The notes: generated by a model not told the origin, from the sequence alone. A stretch of DNA of 60,000 nt from Adiantum capillus-veneris (GCA_014529385.2 CM043962.1:86463180-86523179), one strand, 5' to 3'; positions 45,772 through 53,660 are shown, counted from the first letter of the stretch. Program-made: numbers and translations.

Positions 45772-48700
45772 AAAAATCTGGATCTGTGGCGTACTGATCG
45801 ACCATGTCCTCGAAGCTTCTATGATGAATCGCGGAAATAGCCAAGACCAACGTCTTCCGAGACAAAGCATCTGCCACCAAGTTCTTCTGTCCTTGCACAT
45901 GGACAATTTGGAAGTGAAACAGTGACAAGATGTTAGCCCACCGCATCTACTTTTCCGATAGCTGCTTCTATGACAAGAAGTAGCGTAAACTCTGATGATC
46001 AGTGAAGACTATAAAATCGGCTCCGAGTAGGTAATGTCGCCACTGAGTAAGAGCATGGATAACCGCCAAAAGCTCTTTCTCATATATCTGTGTTGTCAAT
46101 TCCGGCCTTGAAAACAATCGACTCTCGTAGGCAATGACATGGCCTTCTTGCATTAAGACCGCACCCAGACTACGACCACAAGCATCAGAATGACTTTTGC
46201 AAATCCTGCAAAGTCAAAATTGGTCCCGTAGTCAATTTCTCTTTCAAAGTCTGAAAGACAGTCGCCTCTGTGGGTCTCCATGAGAAAGGGACTCCTTTCT
46301 GTGTCAAGATATGCAAAGGGGAAGCAACCTCTGCAAGCTTTCTAATGAACCGTCGGTAGTAAGAACATAAGCCCAAGAAGCTTCTAACTTCATGGACATT
46401 CTTCAAATCGGGCCAATCACGTAAAGTCTCAATCTTGGTCAGGTCCATCTGCACTCCCGCTGCAGAGACAATGTATCCCAAAAAGTGTATCTCTGATAAG
46501 AAAAATTCACTCTTCTTTGCATTGATCACCAATTTGTGATCTCGCAATGCCTGAAAGACCTATAGCAAATGTTCTCTATGTTTTGCCTCATCCTTGGAGA
46601 AGACTATAATGTCATCAAAGAAAGTGCCAACAGAAGATCGGTACTCTCTAAAAATCATGTCCATCATTCGGTTAAAGGTCGCTGGAGCATTGGTAAGGCC
46701 AAAAAGCATCACCAAAAATTGATATAAACCGAAGCTCGTCCGAAAAGATGTCTTGAAGACATCTCCCGGCGAGATTCGGATCTGATCAAATCCGCTCTCC
46801 AAATCAATCCTACTGAAACAAGAGGATCCCTATAGTCGGTCAAGAATATCATCGATCCTCGGAATCGGAAATCTGTTGATGGTGATTTTATTGAGAGCTC
46901 TATAACAACACCGAAGAACAATAAGGTGAAGTACTCGGCTAGATAAGACCCTTTTCCAAGAGGTCTTTCACTTGGTTCATAATCTCTTCATTCTGGGCTC
47001 GGCTCACACGATAAGGTGGCCGGTCGGTGAAGTGCTTCCAGGTATCAAATCAATGGTATGATCCTCAGGACGAGCTGGTGGCCACTCGCCTGGCAAGCCC
47101 TCAGAAAAGCAATCGGCATGAGTGTGGAGAAAATCTTGGCGTTCTTTATTAAGTTCAGACATATTTGTCCTATGTTCATCATTCAATTCTTTCGAGTAAA
47201 CAAAGAGACTTGATTTCATTAATATCGAAACAACCGAAGCCGATACAATAGGGACAGACTCGCCCTTTAGTTTCACATCAAGTACAATGTTTCGGCCCTT
47301 TTTAGTAGTCAATGTTGCTTTCTTCGCCTGAGAATCGACCACGGCGTTGTTCTTATAATACCAAGAGACTCCCAGGAGGACATCAAAACCTTCCAAGGGC
47401 ATTATCTAGAAGTCCTCGTGTCCCAAATACCCCCGACAATGCAACCGAAGTTTGCCAATGACAAGTGTAATGGCCACATCCCTTTCAGGTACCGCTAGAA
47501 TTGCCTCTGCTTGTGGTCCCATCCAATCGAGTGTAATCTCGAGCCGCGCCGCCAATTCAGGTGAAATGAAGTTTGCCTTGGCTCCTCCATCAAAGAAAAT
47601 CAGGGCTTCTTGATCTTTCACTTTGCCCCAAGCTCGGCCAAGTTCTGTACTTTCATCAATCGTGCTTGGGTCAGTACCCACGCAATCTGGAACCAGTCCT
47701 ACTTTCATCTTGCCTTTTCGTCCACATTCCTCAGCTGCTCTCCAACTCTCTAGCCTATCTTCATTCTGTTCTTGATGTGCCTTTCTAGGGCACTTCGCGG
47801 AGACGTGCCCATGTTCCCCGCATCCAAAACACTTCCCCTCTTTGATGTAATTGGCCCTCTCTCGAAGAGTAAGCCGGGGTCGTGAATCCTTGTCTTTCTT
47901 TTCATTGGGGCTCTTTTTCTTTCTACTTTCATTATTAGAAGTCTGTTGGGTTCTCTGAGTCAAGATCTCATCAGTGGAATAAGTCAGATTGCTTGAATGT
48001 ATGGCAAAACCCCGTTTCGCATGACCCATCAATTCTTGAATAGAATTTGACTTTTGTTCTAAGCAGTGACCTCGGATCTATGTAGGAAGTCCGCAGCAAA
48101 ACCGCTCAATCTGTTCTTTAAACGAGATCTTCTTAAATGAAGAAGTCGATAGAAAAGAGCTCCAAAATCTCTCGCAATACGCATCCCAAGAATCTCCCTT
48201 GGTCATCCGAAGATGATTCCAAGCAGTTCGTATATCTCGTTCGTACTCCCGAGTCAGCCAAGAAGAAATAAAAAGCCTTTTGAATTTCGACAATTTAACC
48301 GGAGCTTCCTTGTTCAGTAGAAAGGTGGACCACCATGTTCGAGCATTTCCCTTGAAGAAAGAGGTAGCCCTTCGAATCTTGGAGTGCTCTAAGTAATGCC
48401 CTCCAGAGAAAGCCGTGTCAAACTGTTGTATGAAGGCCAAAGCCCTCGAAGCATCTCGGAATCCAGAAAAAACTTAATTGATTGTCCCCCTTCTTTAAAT
48501 TCTCTAACTTTCTTGCTTTTATCTTCGAGGAAGTCATAATGGTTGGCTTTATAGAAATGCTTCTTCTTTGCGTAAAACCTGTGATCGTCGGAGTTCGAAC
48601 TATCTGAGGATGGGTCCTCTGTAGAACTGTCAAAAACTAGGCGAAACTTAGGCTTCTTTGCCTTTTTCTTGCCCTTTCCGAAGCTTTGCTTTTTGCTTCG

Positions 48701-51117
48701 CTTTTTCCCTTTCCTGTCTTCTTCGCTCGAGTCAAAAGAGCTAGAAGAATTGTCACAAGAAGAAGAAGAAGAAGAAGAAGAAGAAGAAGAAGAAGAAGAA
48801 TTGGGTAGTCCTTCAAATCGTACACGCTTCTTCTTTCTTGCCGATGCAAAGTAGACGGACGACCCAAATAACCCGGGAAGTCAGTTCCTTTCTTCTGCTT
48901 TTTTGTTGTGCTTTTTGGCTTTGTTGTTCGCGTCCAAAAGTCGACTGATCTGTGTCTAAACCACCTCTTCCAATTCTTGCTCTGTAACATCCTCGGAGCA
49001 AGAGGTTTCTTGAGTGTCAGTTTGATGGGTGGTTATGTGGCCTTCTACCACTGGGTGTGCATTTCTTCGAAGGATTGCTGAGTCAAAAATTTTGCAAATT
49101 TTGGATCCTTCGCAACGTTAATCATCATCTTTGTTGCATCGTCAACCACTTATTGACGTTCCATCTATTCAATCTCAGCCTGAGTAGGTCGAGGTGGGCC
49201 GTACTCTTCATAAGAATCTTCTTCGTGATCTCCTCCCGCATTCCCAGATGCAGAAGAAGTCGATTGTTCTCTGTTGGAATCCATAAGTGTCGACAAAAAA
49301 GGATCGAATTTCTCGATAGTAGAGAAATCGGCCGCGCTCTGATACCACATAACAAACTTGGACACCCCAAGTCAAGATTCTACCGCAACACAGCAGAGAT
49401 TCACTTCAAAACAATTCACAATTCACACTTGAGTCGACACGGCCCGCCATAGTTCCATGCCTAGAGATATTGGCCCCAAAGACTGGCGCCCCTTTCGGTA
49501 TTTCTTTTTGTTTTAATTTGCGTTCAAAGTACAAGAGACTGGGTAGGTGCTCACAAGACTCTGCGTCTAGATGCTCTGAAACGTGAGGCCCTGTCCACTT
49601 ATTTATTGGTACAAGGGATGCCCAAAGGCAGAGCCCCAAAAGCATTTGTTCCACGTGCGCTTCCAAACGGGCAGCTTGCATTTCGAGACATGCTGCCACA
49701 TTCTCTGCATTCCTTCTGATTAGTTGTCCAGCTCTAGCGGCAAGACCCTGGCCAAGACCCACCTCTCTATTTGCAGCACCAGGAGCTACCACTTGGGGGC
49801 CTCCATCCAATCTATCACCCGTTGGAACAGCTTTCCCTTGCCTTCTACCACCTCTAGCTCCAGCCCGCCTATCAACAACCTCATCTTCGCGATCTGCGTC
49901 CAGGCCGCCTAGTTCTCGCAGGTGGCGGAAGTATTCTCTTAATGATGTTGCTCCAAGAAAAATGAATACAATGCCAGCCGACAATTCACACTTGAGTCGA
50001 CACGGCCCACCGTAGTTCCATGCCTAGAGATATTGGCCCCAAAGACTGGCGCCCCTTTCGGTATTTCTTTTTGTTTTAATTTGCGTTCAAAGTACAAGAG
50101 ACTGGGTAGGTGCTCACAAGACTCTGCGTCTAGATGCTCTGAAACATGAGGCCCTGTCCACTTATTTATTGGTACAAGGGATGCCCAAAGGCAGAGCCCC
50201 AAAAGCATTCATCTTTTAAACGCTAAAATAAAGCAATAATCCCCAAAAGCAGCCAATAAAATTGGTACAAGGGATGCCCAAAAGCAAAGCCCCAAAAGCA
50301 TTCATCTTTTAAAAGCTAAAATAAAGCAATAATCCCCAAAAGCTGCCAATTCAGCCAGCGTAATTTCCGAAAATCCATATGCTCTGCCACGTCAGCAAGT
50401 CAACGCAAAAAGCACGATTTCCGTACGGCCTGTCAACGAATTTTACGGAGCATCCATACGGTACTACCACATCAGTCTGCCGCCACGTTTTGCGGGCCTA
50501 TACCCTACTGCCAGCCTATGTGAGTGTGTCCGGAAACATGCCACGTCACCCATTTGTGACAAAGCCACAAATAGCCCTCACCCGATACGAGAAAAATGCC
50601 TCATATAGCCCGAGCAAACAACGCCCTAGAGGTGCCTGCCAAGCCATTAGTTTCTTGGAGCAGAGGAAATACAACGAATAAATTTATATGGATATCTTGA
50701 TCCAAAGATGCCAAAAGTTCATCCAACTCACTAGTGAGCACCACAATGTGCCTAATTCCTACATGCATACACGGAAGGGTCGGCCCATGATGCAGGAGAA
50801 ATAAAAACATAGGATGTGACCTATACAGAGCAAGATCCAGAAAGAAAAAGGCTAGCTATCTATGGGGCCAAAAAGCCCAATCACAATCATATTTTAGCCC
50901 AAAAGGCACCGAATCTCACAAAATAAGTCATTCCCCTCCCATATACTTCAACCTATCACACAAGGTGGCTCATCTAAAAACAAAAATGTAAAAAATAAAA
51001 ACCTTGAGCATGTGCCAAGAGTGTGAACCCTATTTGAAAATCACACAAAGAAGCAAGGGCCCGGACGCAGTCCATGCCAGTGGTACAGGGTTTCCACAAG
51101 CAGGACCACAACCACCA

Positions 51118-51216
<99 letters not shown>

Positions 51217-51513
51217 ACGCATGAAGGAGTGGCAAATCAGACATACCTCGCATTGCCGAGCATTACTATGACTAAGCCATTGAAGAAGGCAATCCTGGTG
51301 GACATACTTGATGCTACCACTGCAGGCGCAAGGATAGTAGAGAGGAGATCCTTTCTCGCCAGAGGTCCTGCAGATGCGGCACACATCTTCTTCTTCCTCA
51401 GCCTCATCGCCCCCGCCTCTTAACGCCTTTTGCTGAGCCTCACCATCGCCACAGTCCCTCTCTACAATCTCAGAGTCTGCTTCCCCTCTCGCCACCAGAG
51501 GCATCGAAGCCAT
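35133..51513 (-). CDS. SUD1: SUD1/CER9-like ER E3 ubiquitin ligase (Doa10/MARCH6 family), exons 1-8
   Basis: Eight exons (51247-51513, 37512-38240, 36724-37440, 36278-36489, 35883-36209, 35633-35790, 35373-35536, 35133-35279) join in frame to 907 codons without a stop. All introns are GT-AG. The product has an N-terminal RING-CH finger (ligands C45, C48, C62, C64, H72, C75, C88, C91) followed by many membrane segments and conserved blocks such as DYFRHLRELGG-like, ELVGMQGPVFH, LRPGVLYFLRDPADPNYNPF and DESPVFLLYQDWALGL. In Arabidopsis SUD1/CER9 acts in ER-associated degradation and affects HMG-CoA reductase activity and cuticle lipids. Homologues are about 1,100 residues, so roughly the last 190-200 are missing. 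They must lie beyond a very long intron 8 or be lost. The start is the first ATG at 51513. Confidence 0.92.
35373..35536 (-). CDS. SUD1: SUD1-like exon 7
   Basis: 164 bases: DLYAFNIGCYMIWASVAA, YLKTHNAKILVMQVLKW, ending LLSFW. The donor is GTACAT at 35372. Confidence 0.92.
35633..35790 (-). CDS. SUD1: SUD1-like exon 6
   Basis: 158 bases: YIFAFRI, a membrane segment, VSLLLFNSTMMVLPVSFGRA and the end of IAYGVKCN. The donor is GTAATT at 35632. Confidence 0.92.
35883..36209 (-). CDS. SUD1: SUD1-like exon 5
   Basis: 327 bases: ISDPFTEIPADMLLFHICIP, WALGLTDFLLP, then a hydrophilic acidic loop ending ESDSDEQNDSEE. The donor is GTACGT at 35882. Confidence 0.93.
36278..36489 (-). CDS. SUD1: SUD1-like exon 4
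   Basis: 212 bases: VLRPGVLYFLRDPADPNYNP, HKHARRVLLSVVVYGSLVV and FPLDI. It ends with two bases of an Arg codon. The donor is GTCAGT. Confidence 0.94.
36724..37440 (-). CDS. SUD1: SUD1-like exon 3
   Basis: 239 codons, phase 0. It begins VLASNAIFLGLVAFLPF, then an N-glycosylation-type Asn/Ser/Thr-rich lumenal loop, several hydrophobic segments (VAFLLLVELGVFPLLCGWW) and HISIFVSLLRE. The preceding intron is 71 bases; the following one is 234 bases. Confidence 0.94.
37512..38240 (-). CDS. SUD1: SUD1-like exon 2
   Basis: 243 codons, phase 0 at both ends. It opens with VCKHPFTFSPVYAENAPS, which supplies the last RING-CH ligand, then two membrane segments (FVLSVWLVFIPFTTFWIW and the SAGIVFIFLGATSL region), a charged Gly/Ala/Arg-rich loop, and GMQGPVFHFLENAFT. 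The acceptor is CAATTGCAG, and the donor GTGAGT is at 37511. A 343-base part of it (37614-37956) is duplicated at 49643-49985. Confidence 0.94.
38241..38977 (-). other. SUD1-like intron 1, 3' part
   Basis: About 730 bases between the exon 2 acceptor and element A. No coding match or repeat family was recognised. It ends in the TSD CTAGT (38973-38977) of A. Confidence 0.7.
38978..39508 (+). repeat. 5' LTR of A
   Basis: 531 bases. It carries TGACGTGG at the start, three AAACCCTAA telo-box units by 39060, GA-rich runs, and the R-region block GAAATACCGAAAGGGGCGCC at 39351-39370. Confidence 0.93.
39510..39521 (+). other. Primer-binding site of A (tRNA-iMet type)
   Basis: TGGTATCAGAGC is one base after the LTR end. 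Confidence 0.9.
39580..41072 (+). pseudogene. A gag with Lys/Ser-rich N-terminal region and zinc knuckle
   Basis: The ATG at 39580 starts MASGNDQSTPSA. The first frame runs to 39985, then shifts near KKQKKGT into 39906-40535 with the serine/acidic stretch and NKKNFYKANQYDFLED, then into 40409-41416 with the capsid core (EGNAPTWWSTLLL, FKRLFISSWLTQEFERDIRA, CERFWSSFLPASSFK). The zinc knuckle CFGCGKHGHISAKCPDK is at about 41016-41072 in another frame. It shares its layout with B and G. Confidence 0.82.
41073..41660 (+). pseudogene. A protease remnant lacking the catalytic aspartate
   Basis: Where G reads EALIFFDGGAKANFISPELA, A reads EALLKEPRLTSFHLELAARF: a deletion plus frame change removes the active-site motif. 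Downstream WDVAITPSIGKLRLQ and a PWYHKNYAVVDYRAEKATL segment are recognisable, then the protease end is lost. Element B carries the same deletions. Confidence 0.75.
41661..42881 (+). pseudogene. A reverse transcriptase and RNase H
   Basis: It begins GPEDHTIDLISGST after a deletion of about 30 bases relative to G. The RT has [15 protein letters not shown], then TGA at 42024-42026 (GGA in B), [12 protein letters not shown], the catalytic FFDDIIVFSKNEAEH, LGHIVSAAGV, then RNase H with YCDACGRSLGAVLM, YEKELLAVIHALTQWRHYLL and FTDHQSLRYFLS. TAG at 42879-42881 (CAG in B) ends it. Confidence 0.88.
42882..44322 (+). pseudogene. A integrase and chromodomain
   Basis: It continues with the QGQKNVVADALSRKPLVLAI linker, the zinc domain (CHCPPFTGHRSIATTM, CLVC then TAG at 43281-43283 where B has CAG), the DDE core (GTPETIVSDRDPRFMSLFW, TQLQFSSSFHLQTDGQF, FAYNNTIHSSTGKTPCEI), TAG at 43750-43752 also present in B, a shift near 43905, and the integrase tail MDLPDTWRIHNALHVSLLNP with a chromodomain (RFLVKFKNFPAFDAKWMEEE, about 44208-44270). 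The final stop is near 44320. Confidence 0.86.
44323..44928 (+). other. A 3' untranslated region and polypurine tract
   Basis: No coding match is seen. A short direct repeat GTGATGTC(C/T)TG is repeated about five times around 44738-44786. The polypurine tract AAGAGGGGGGTA ends at 44928, next to the 3' LTR. Confidence 0.7.
44929..45491 (+). repeat. 3' LTR of A
   Basis: 563 bases. It has four telo-box units (AAACCCTAA at 44960, 44979, 44997 and 45016), one more than the 5' LTR, and the R-region block with GGAGCC at its end (45334-45353). Confidence 0.93.
45681..45766. repeat. (CT)43 microsatellite at the broken end of G
   Basis: 86 bases of CT repeat separate unique intron sequence on the left from G integrase sequence on the right. 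The apparent RERERE protein frames across it are artefacts of the repeat. Confidence 0.95.
45767..46921 (-). pseudogene. G reverse transcriptase, RNase H and start of integrase linker
   Basis: Minus-strand pieces: RT with a damaged start near 46900, TAG at 46830-46832 (CAG in A), GFDQIRISPGD-type palm, [17 protein letters not shown], the catalytic FFDDIIVFSKDE, then MRDHKLVINAKKSEFFLSEI and LGLCSYYRRFIRKLAEVASP (46547 to 46185). RNase H (46153 to 45968) has YEKELLAVIHALTQWRHYLL. TAG at 45968-45970 and 45947-45949 are both CAG in A. The linker ends SIRHHRSFEDM-like before the CT tract. Confidence 0.82.
47004..48032 (-). pseudogene. G nucleocapsid and protease
   Basis: 48032 to 47406 encodes the gag end, the zinc knuckle CFGCGEHGHVSAKCPRK and the protease with FFDGGAKANFISPELAA (D-G-G at the active site). 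A TAG at 47406-47408 interrupts it, then 47402 to 47004 has MPLEGFDVLLGVSWYYKNN and LNKERQDFLHTHADCFSEG, ending near ARPEDHTIDLIPGST with a frameshift. Apart from the stop this is the best-preserved protease of the A/B/G group. Confidence 0.8.
48078..49290 (-). pseudogene. G gag
   Basis: The start region is MDSNREQSTSSASGNAGGD (ATG near 49284), followed by frameshifted pieces with the Lys-rich and serine-rich stretch. The serine tract is encoded by an expanded plus-strand (GAA)n run at about 48762-48802. The capsid core lies at 48440-48078 (FIQQFDTAFSGGHYLEHSK, WWSTFLLNKEAPVKLSKF, CERFWSSFLSTSSFK). Confidence 0.78.
49349..50561 (-). repeat. 5' LTR of G with internal duplication and insert
   Basis: The LTR terminus near the primer site is CATAAC in place of TGTAAC. 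Going right: the R-region block at 49484-49505, an interruption by host exon sequence at 49643-49985, a second copy of the same 229 LTR bases (49981-50209) with its own R block at 50048-50069, a 92-base tandem duplication (about 50170-50350), and the end CCATTTGTGACA at 50561. The right flank is AAGCC. Confidence 0.8.
49643..49985 (-). pseudogene. Captured copy of SUD1-like exon 2 (343 bp)
   Basis: Base-by-base comparison with 37614-37956 shows the same length and four substitutions (about 98.8% identity). All four change the amino acid (R to C, G to R, A to T, Q to K), as expected without selection. It covers about residues 185-298 of the host protein, from the second membrane segment to EAHVEQM. 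It has no splice sites of its own. It is in the same orientation as the host gene, inside intron 1, between two direct copies of G LTR sequence. Confidence 0.9.
50562..51246 (-). other. SUD1-like intron 1, 5' part
   Basis: The donor GTATGT is at 51246-51241. A (CT)46 microsatellite occupies 51124-51215. The remainder is AT-rich without a recognised gene. Confidence 0.75.
51124..51215. repeat. (CT)46 microsatellite just inside intron 1
   Basis: 92 bases of pure CT (GA on the gene strand), starting 31 bases after the exon 1 donor. Confidence 0.95.
51247..51513 (-). CDS. SUD1: SUD1-like exon 1: acidic lead and seven of eight RING-CH ligands
   Basis: 89 codons from MASMPLVARGE. The acidic EAEEEEDVCRICRTSGEKG is followed by YPCACSGSIKYVHQDC and ends ...NARQCE. 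The donor GTATGT follows at 51246. Ligands 1-7 of the RING-CH finger are encoded here; the eighth Cys comes from exon 2. Confidence 0.93.
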
Positions 51514-51826
51514 GTCCACCAACGCAGTATTCTGTGTGTGCCAAATGGTTTCGACTTTGCGAATGACCTCCTGTAGCCGCCTCCCAAGTAATTCGTCTGC
51601 TAAGCTTTAGGCTACGCGGGTTCGAAACTTCTACGCGCACTTTGGCCAGAATGCCACGTGGCACATGATTTAATAGCCACGACTGGGTGTGCACAATCCG
51701 CTCGCAGAATCTATACTATCTATCTATCTATACTTTCTTGCTATTACACCTATCTGCATTTGCGAGCTTTAGTTTAAAACACTTTTTTTGGGTCGTGGTA
51801 TGCATGCTTTGGACGGCCCTCCAGCG

Positions 51827-51867
<41 letters not shown>

Positions 51868-52867
51868 AAGAAGACAATCTCACAATCAATTTGGAACTCT
51901 CTAATGGTGGATGTTGTGGGATGTGAGTGTGAAAGATCAAGTTCCTTCCTAAGTCTCTTTTCTCTACAAGCCACTGCCAAAGGCAATGGAGTGGGATAGA
52001 TCGGCCACACGCACACATACAGAACCTATAACTTTACCCATTTTGGATTAGATGTTGATATTGACCCTCTTGCCAAGGCTTTACATGTATTTCTCTCGGT
52101 ATGCACACACTTGCACACCTCTGCCTGCAATGGGGCATGCAACCCTAAATACACGGGCACTTTGCAATGAAGGCATGCTTAAAACAAATAGGGAAAGCAT
52201 GGGTGCATATGAAGAGCTCCTTGTCAATATCGGGTATCAGGGCTGCAATGGCCAGGTCCAAGACCTCAGTGTTATGGAGCGTGGGGTTTGAATTGGTAGA
52301 AGCTGGAAGGGGCGATGTAGAAGCAGGTATGGGGAGCTCAAAGCTTGGTGTGGCTATTGAGAAGCAAATATCTTAGAACTAGTGCAGGCATGGTGATGGC
52401 TATAATAAGTAGGTGGGCAGTGGGGGGAGCAACCGAGTAGCATGCCATGTCCTAGCCACACACAGGTAATCCCACCTACAAAATTTGAAATTTACCTTTA
52501 AATATTTAATTGGAAGGTGAGAAGACCTACAAAATTTGGAGAAATTAATGGAAAAATATTCAAATATAATCAATTTACCTCTCAGATTTTTGTTTGTAAG
52601 TTTTTCAAGTTTCTAGAAAAAAGTTCATTTCATGCATTGTTATAAAGAGAGGTAGTGTGGCTAATTCGTGCATCCACATGCGTGCGCACACTGGCCCAGC
52701 TCTCAAGTGCTCTAGCCACCACAAGACTAGTTGTACTCGCCATGGCCAAGTTGTACCCGCCATTGCCGAGTGCTCAGACACTCTTGCCACCACAAGACGG
52801 GTTGTTGCAAAATCGACTATTCAAAGTACATGTTGCATAATGGGAGGAGCTGGCGAGGAGCAGTCAC

Positions 52868-52868
<1 letters not shown>

Positions 52869-52940
<72 letters not shown>
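52869..52940. repeat. Compound (TG)n(AG)n microsatellite
   Basis: About 38 bases of TG followed by about 34 bases of AG. A shorter (TG)n(AG)n of the same order occurs at 54662-54692. Confidence 0.95.
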
Positions 52941-52943
<3 letters not shown>

Positions 52944-53202
52944 TTATTTTAAATTTCCTTCATGTGTGCTGGCAAGGATTGGCCACTTTCCATGCCTTCA
53001 ACAGATTCATCTAGGTTCTTTTTTTTCTTCTTAAACATTGTCAAAAAAAAGGACATGTAGAAAAAAGAGAGAGAGAGAGAGAGGGGAGGGGGGGGGGGGA
53101 GAACACAAATAAGTAAGGGAATATTTTGTAAAAAAGAATGGTAAAAATATATTTTTGAAAAAGATAGTTATCTGAATTTAAATATAAACAAAAAAGTGAG
53201 AG

Positions 53203-53325
53203 AGAGAGAGAGAGAGAGATTTAAAAAGCAAGAATGGAAGTGAGAGGTAGATAGAGAGAGAGAGAGATTTAAAAAGCAAGAATGGAAGTGAGAGGTAGAT
53301 AGAGAGAGAGAGAGAGAGAGAGAGA
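53203..53325. repeat. 48-bp tandem pair bounded by GA repeats
   Basis: TTTAAAAAGCAAGAATGG occurs at 53220 and 53268, each within a 48-base unit ending in GATAGAGAGAG. Confidence 0.85.
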
Positions 53326-53660
53326 TGTTGAATTTTGTGGTGAGTTTGGTGGAGAGTGAAGGAGAGAAAGGGGAATAAAAAACCCACATGCAATGTACTA
53401 GTGTATGGCCTGGTATAAAAGAGGCTCATTTCTCAATGGAAGTTCATCCAAGTTTATGTACATGAAGTGCAATGCTTCTTATGAACTTGTGATCACTTGC
53501 ACTTAACTCAAGATCGTGTTTATGAGTCCAAGCTAATCTATATTGGAACCTAATTTGCTTGAGTCACATTTCTCATGCACACGCTCACTTATGCATTATG
53601 ATTAGGCTTCATCCACCATAGCTCTCCAAGATCCATGATCTTTAACATGGTATCAGAGCC
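53326..53660 (+). repeat. Isolated LTR with primer-binding site (probable copia-type remnant)
   Basis: TGTTGAATTTTG at 53326 and TTTAACA ending at 53647 would bound a 322-base LTR with similar inverted ends. TATAAAA lies at 53414-53420. TGGTATCAGAGCC (53648-53660) follows directly, the standard initiator-Met primer site. No gag or pol and no second LTR copy were found downstream, so only the 5' end of a degraded or non-autonomous element remains. The left boundary is inferred. Confidence 0.55.

Larger units (their letters stand above)
45767..50561 (-). mobile_element. G: truncated gypsy element carrying a captured host exon in its LTR
   Basis: On the minus strand it has a 5' LTR (about 50561 to 49349) that contains a 343-base SUD1 exon 2 copy, an initiator-Met primer site (49338-49348 region), gag, zinc knuckle, protease, RT, RNase H and the start of the integrase linker. 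It ends at the (CT)n tract. Integrase, chromodomain and the 3' LTR are absent. It is a more diverged sister of A and B and still has the protease segment they lack. Confidence 0.88.
51514..53325. other. 5' flank of the SUD1-like gene, microsatellite-rich
   Basis: No gene recognised. It contains (CT)n at 51827-51866, 361 bases upstream of the middle of exon 1 and so possibly in the 5' UTR or core promoter (GA on the gene strand), a short TATC run near 51717-51730, (TG)19(AG)17 at 52869-52940, GA runs at 53068-53085 and 53199-53218, and a 48-base tandem pair at about 53219-53315. Short open frames such as 52052-52376 have no recognisable family. The transcription start could not be located. Confidence 0.5.

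Noticed and set aside
45605-45946. RERERE and SLSLSL proteins across CT/GA repeats (also 51004-51423, 51041-51253, 53178-53429)
   Set aside because: These frames are produced by microsatellites and encode no domain.
49406-49984. 192-codon open frame through the captured exon and LTR as a functional gene
   Set aside because: It has no splice sites or start context of its own, all four substitutions change residues, and the LTR part is not protein-like.
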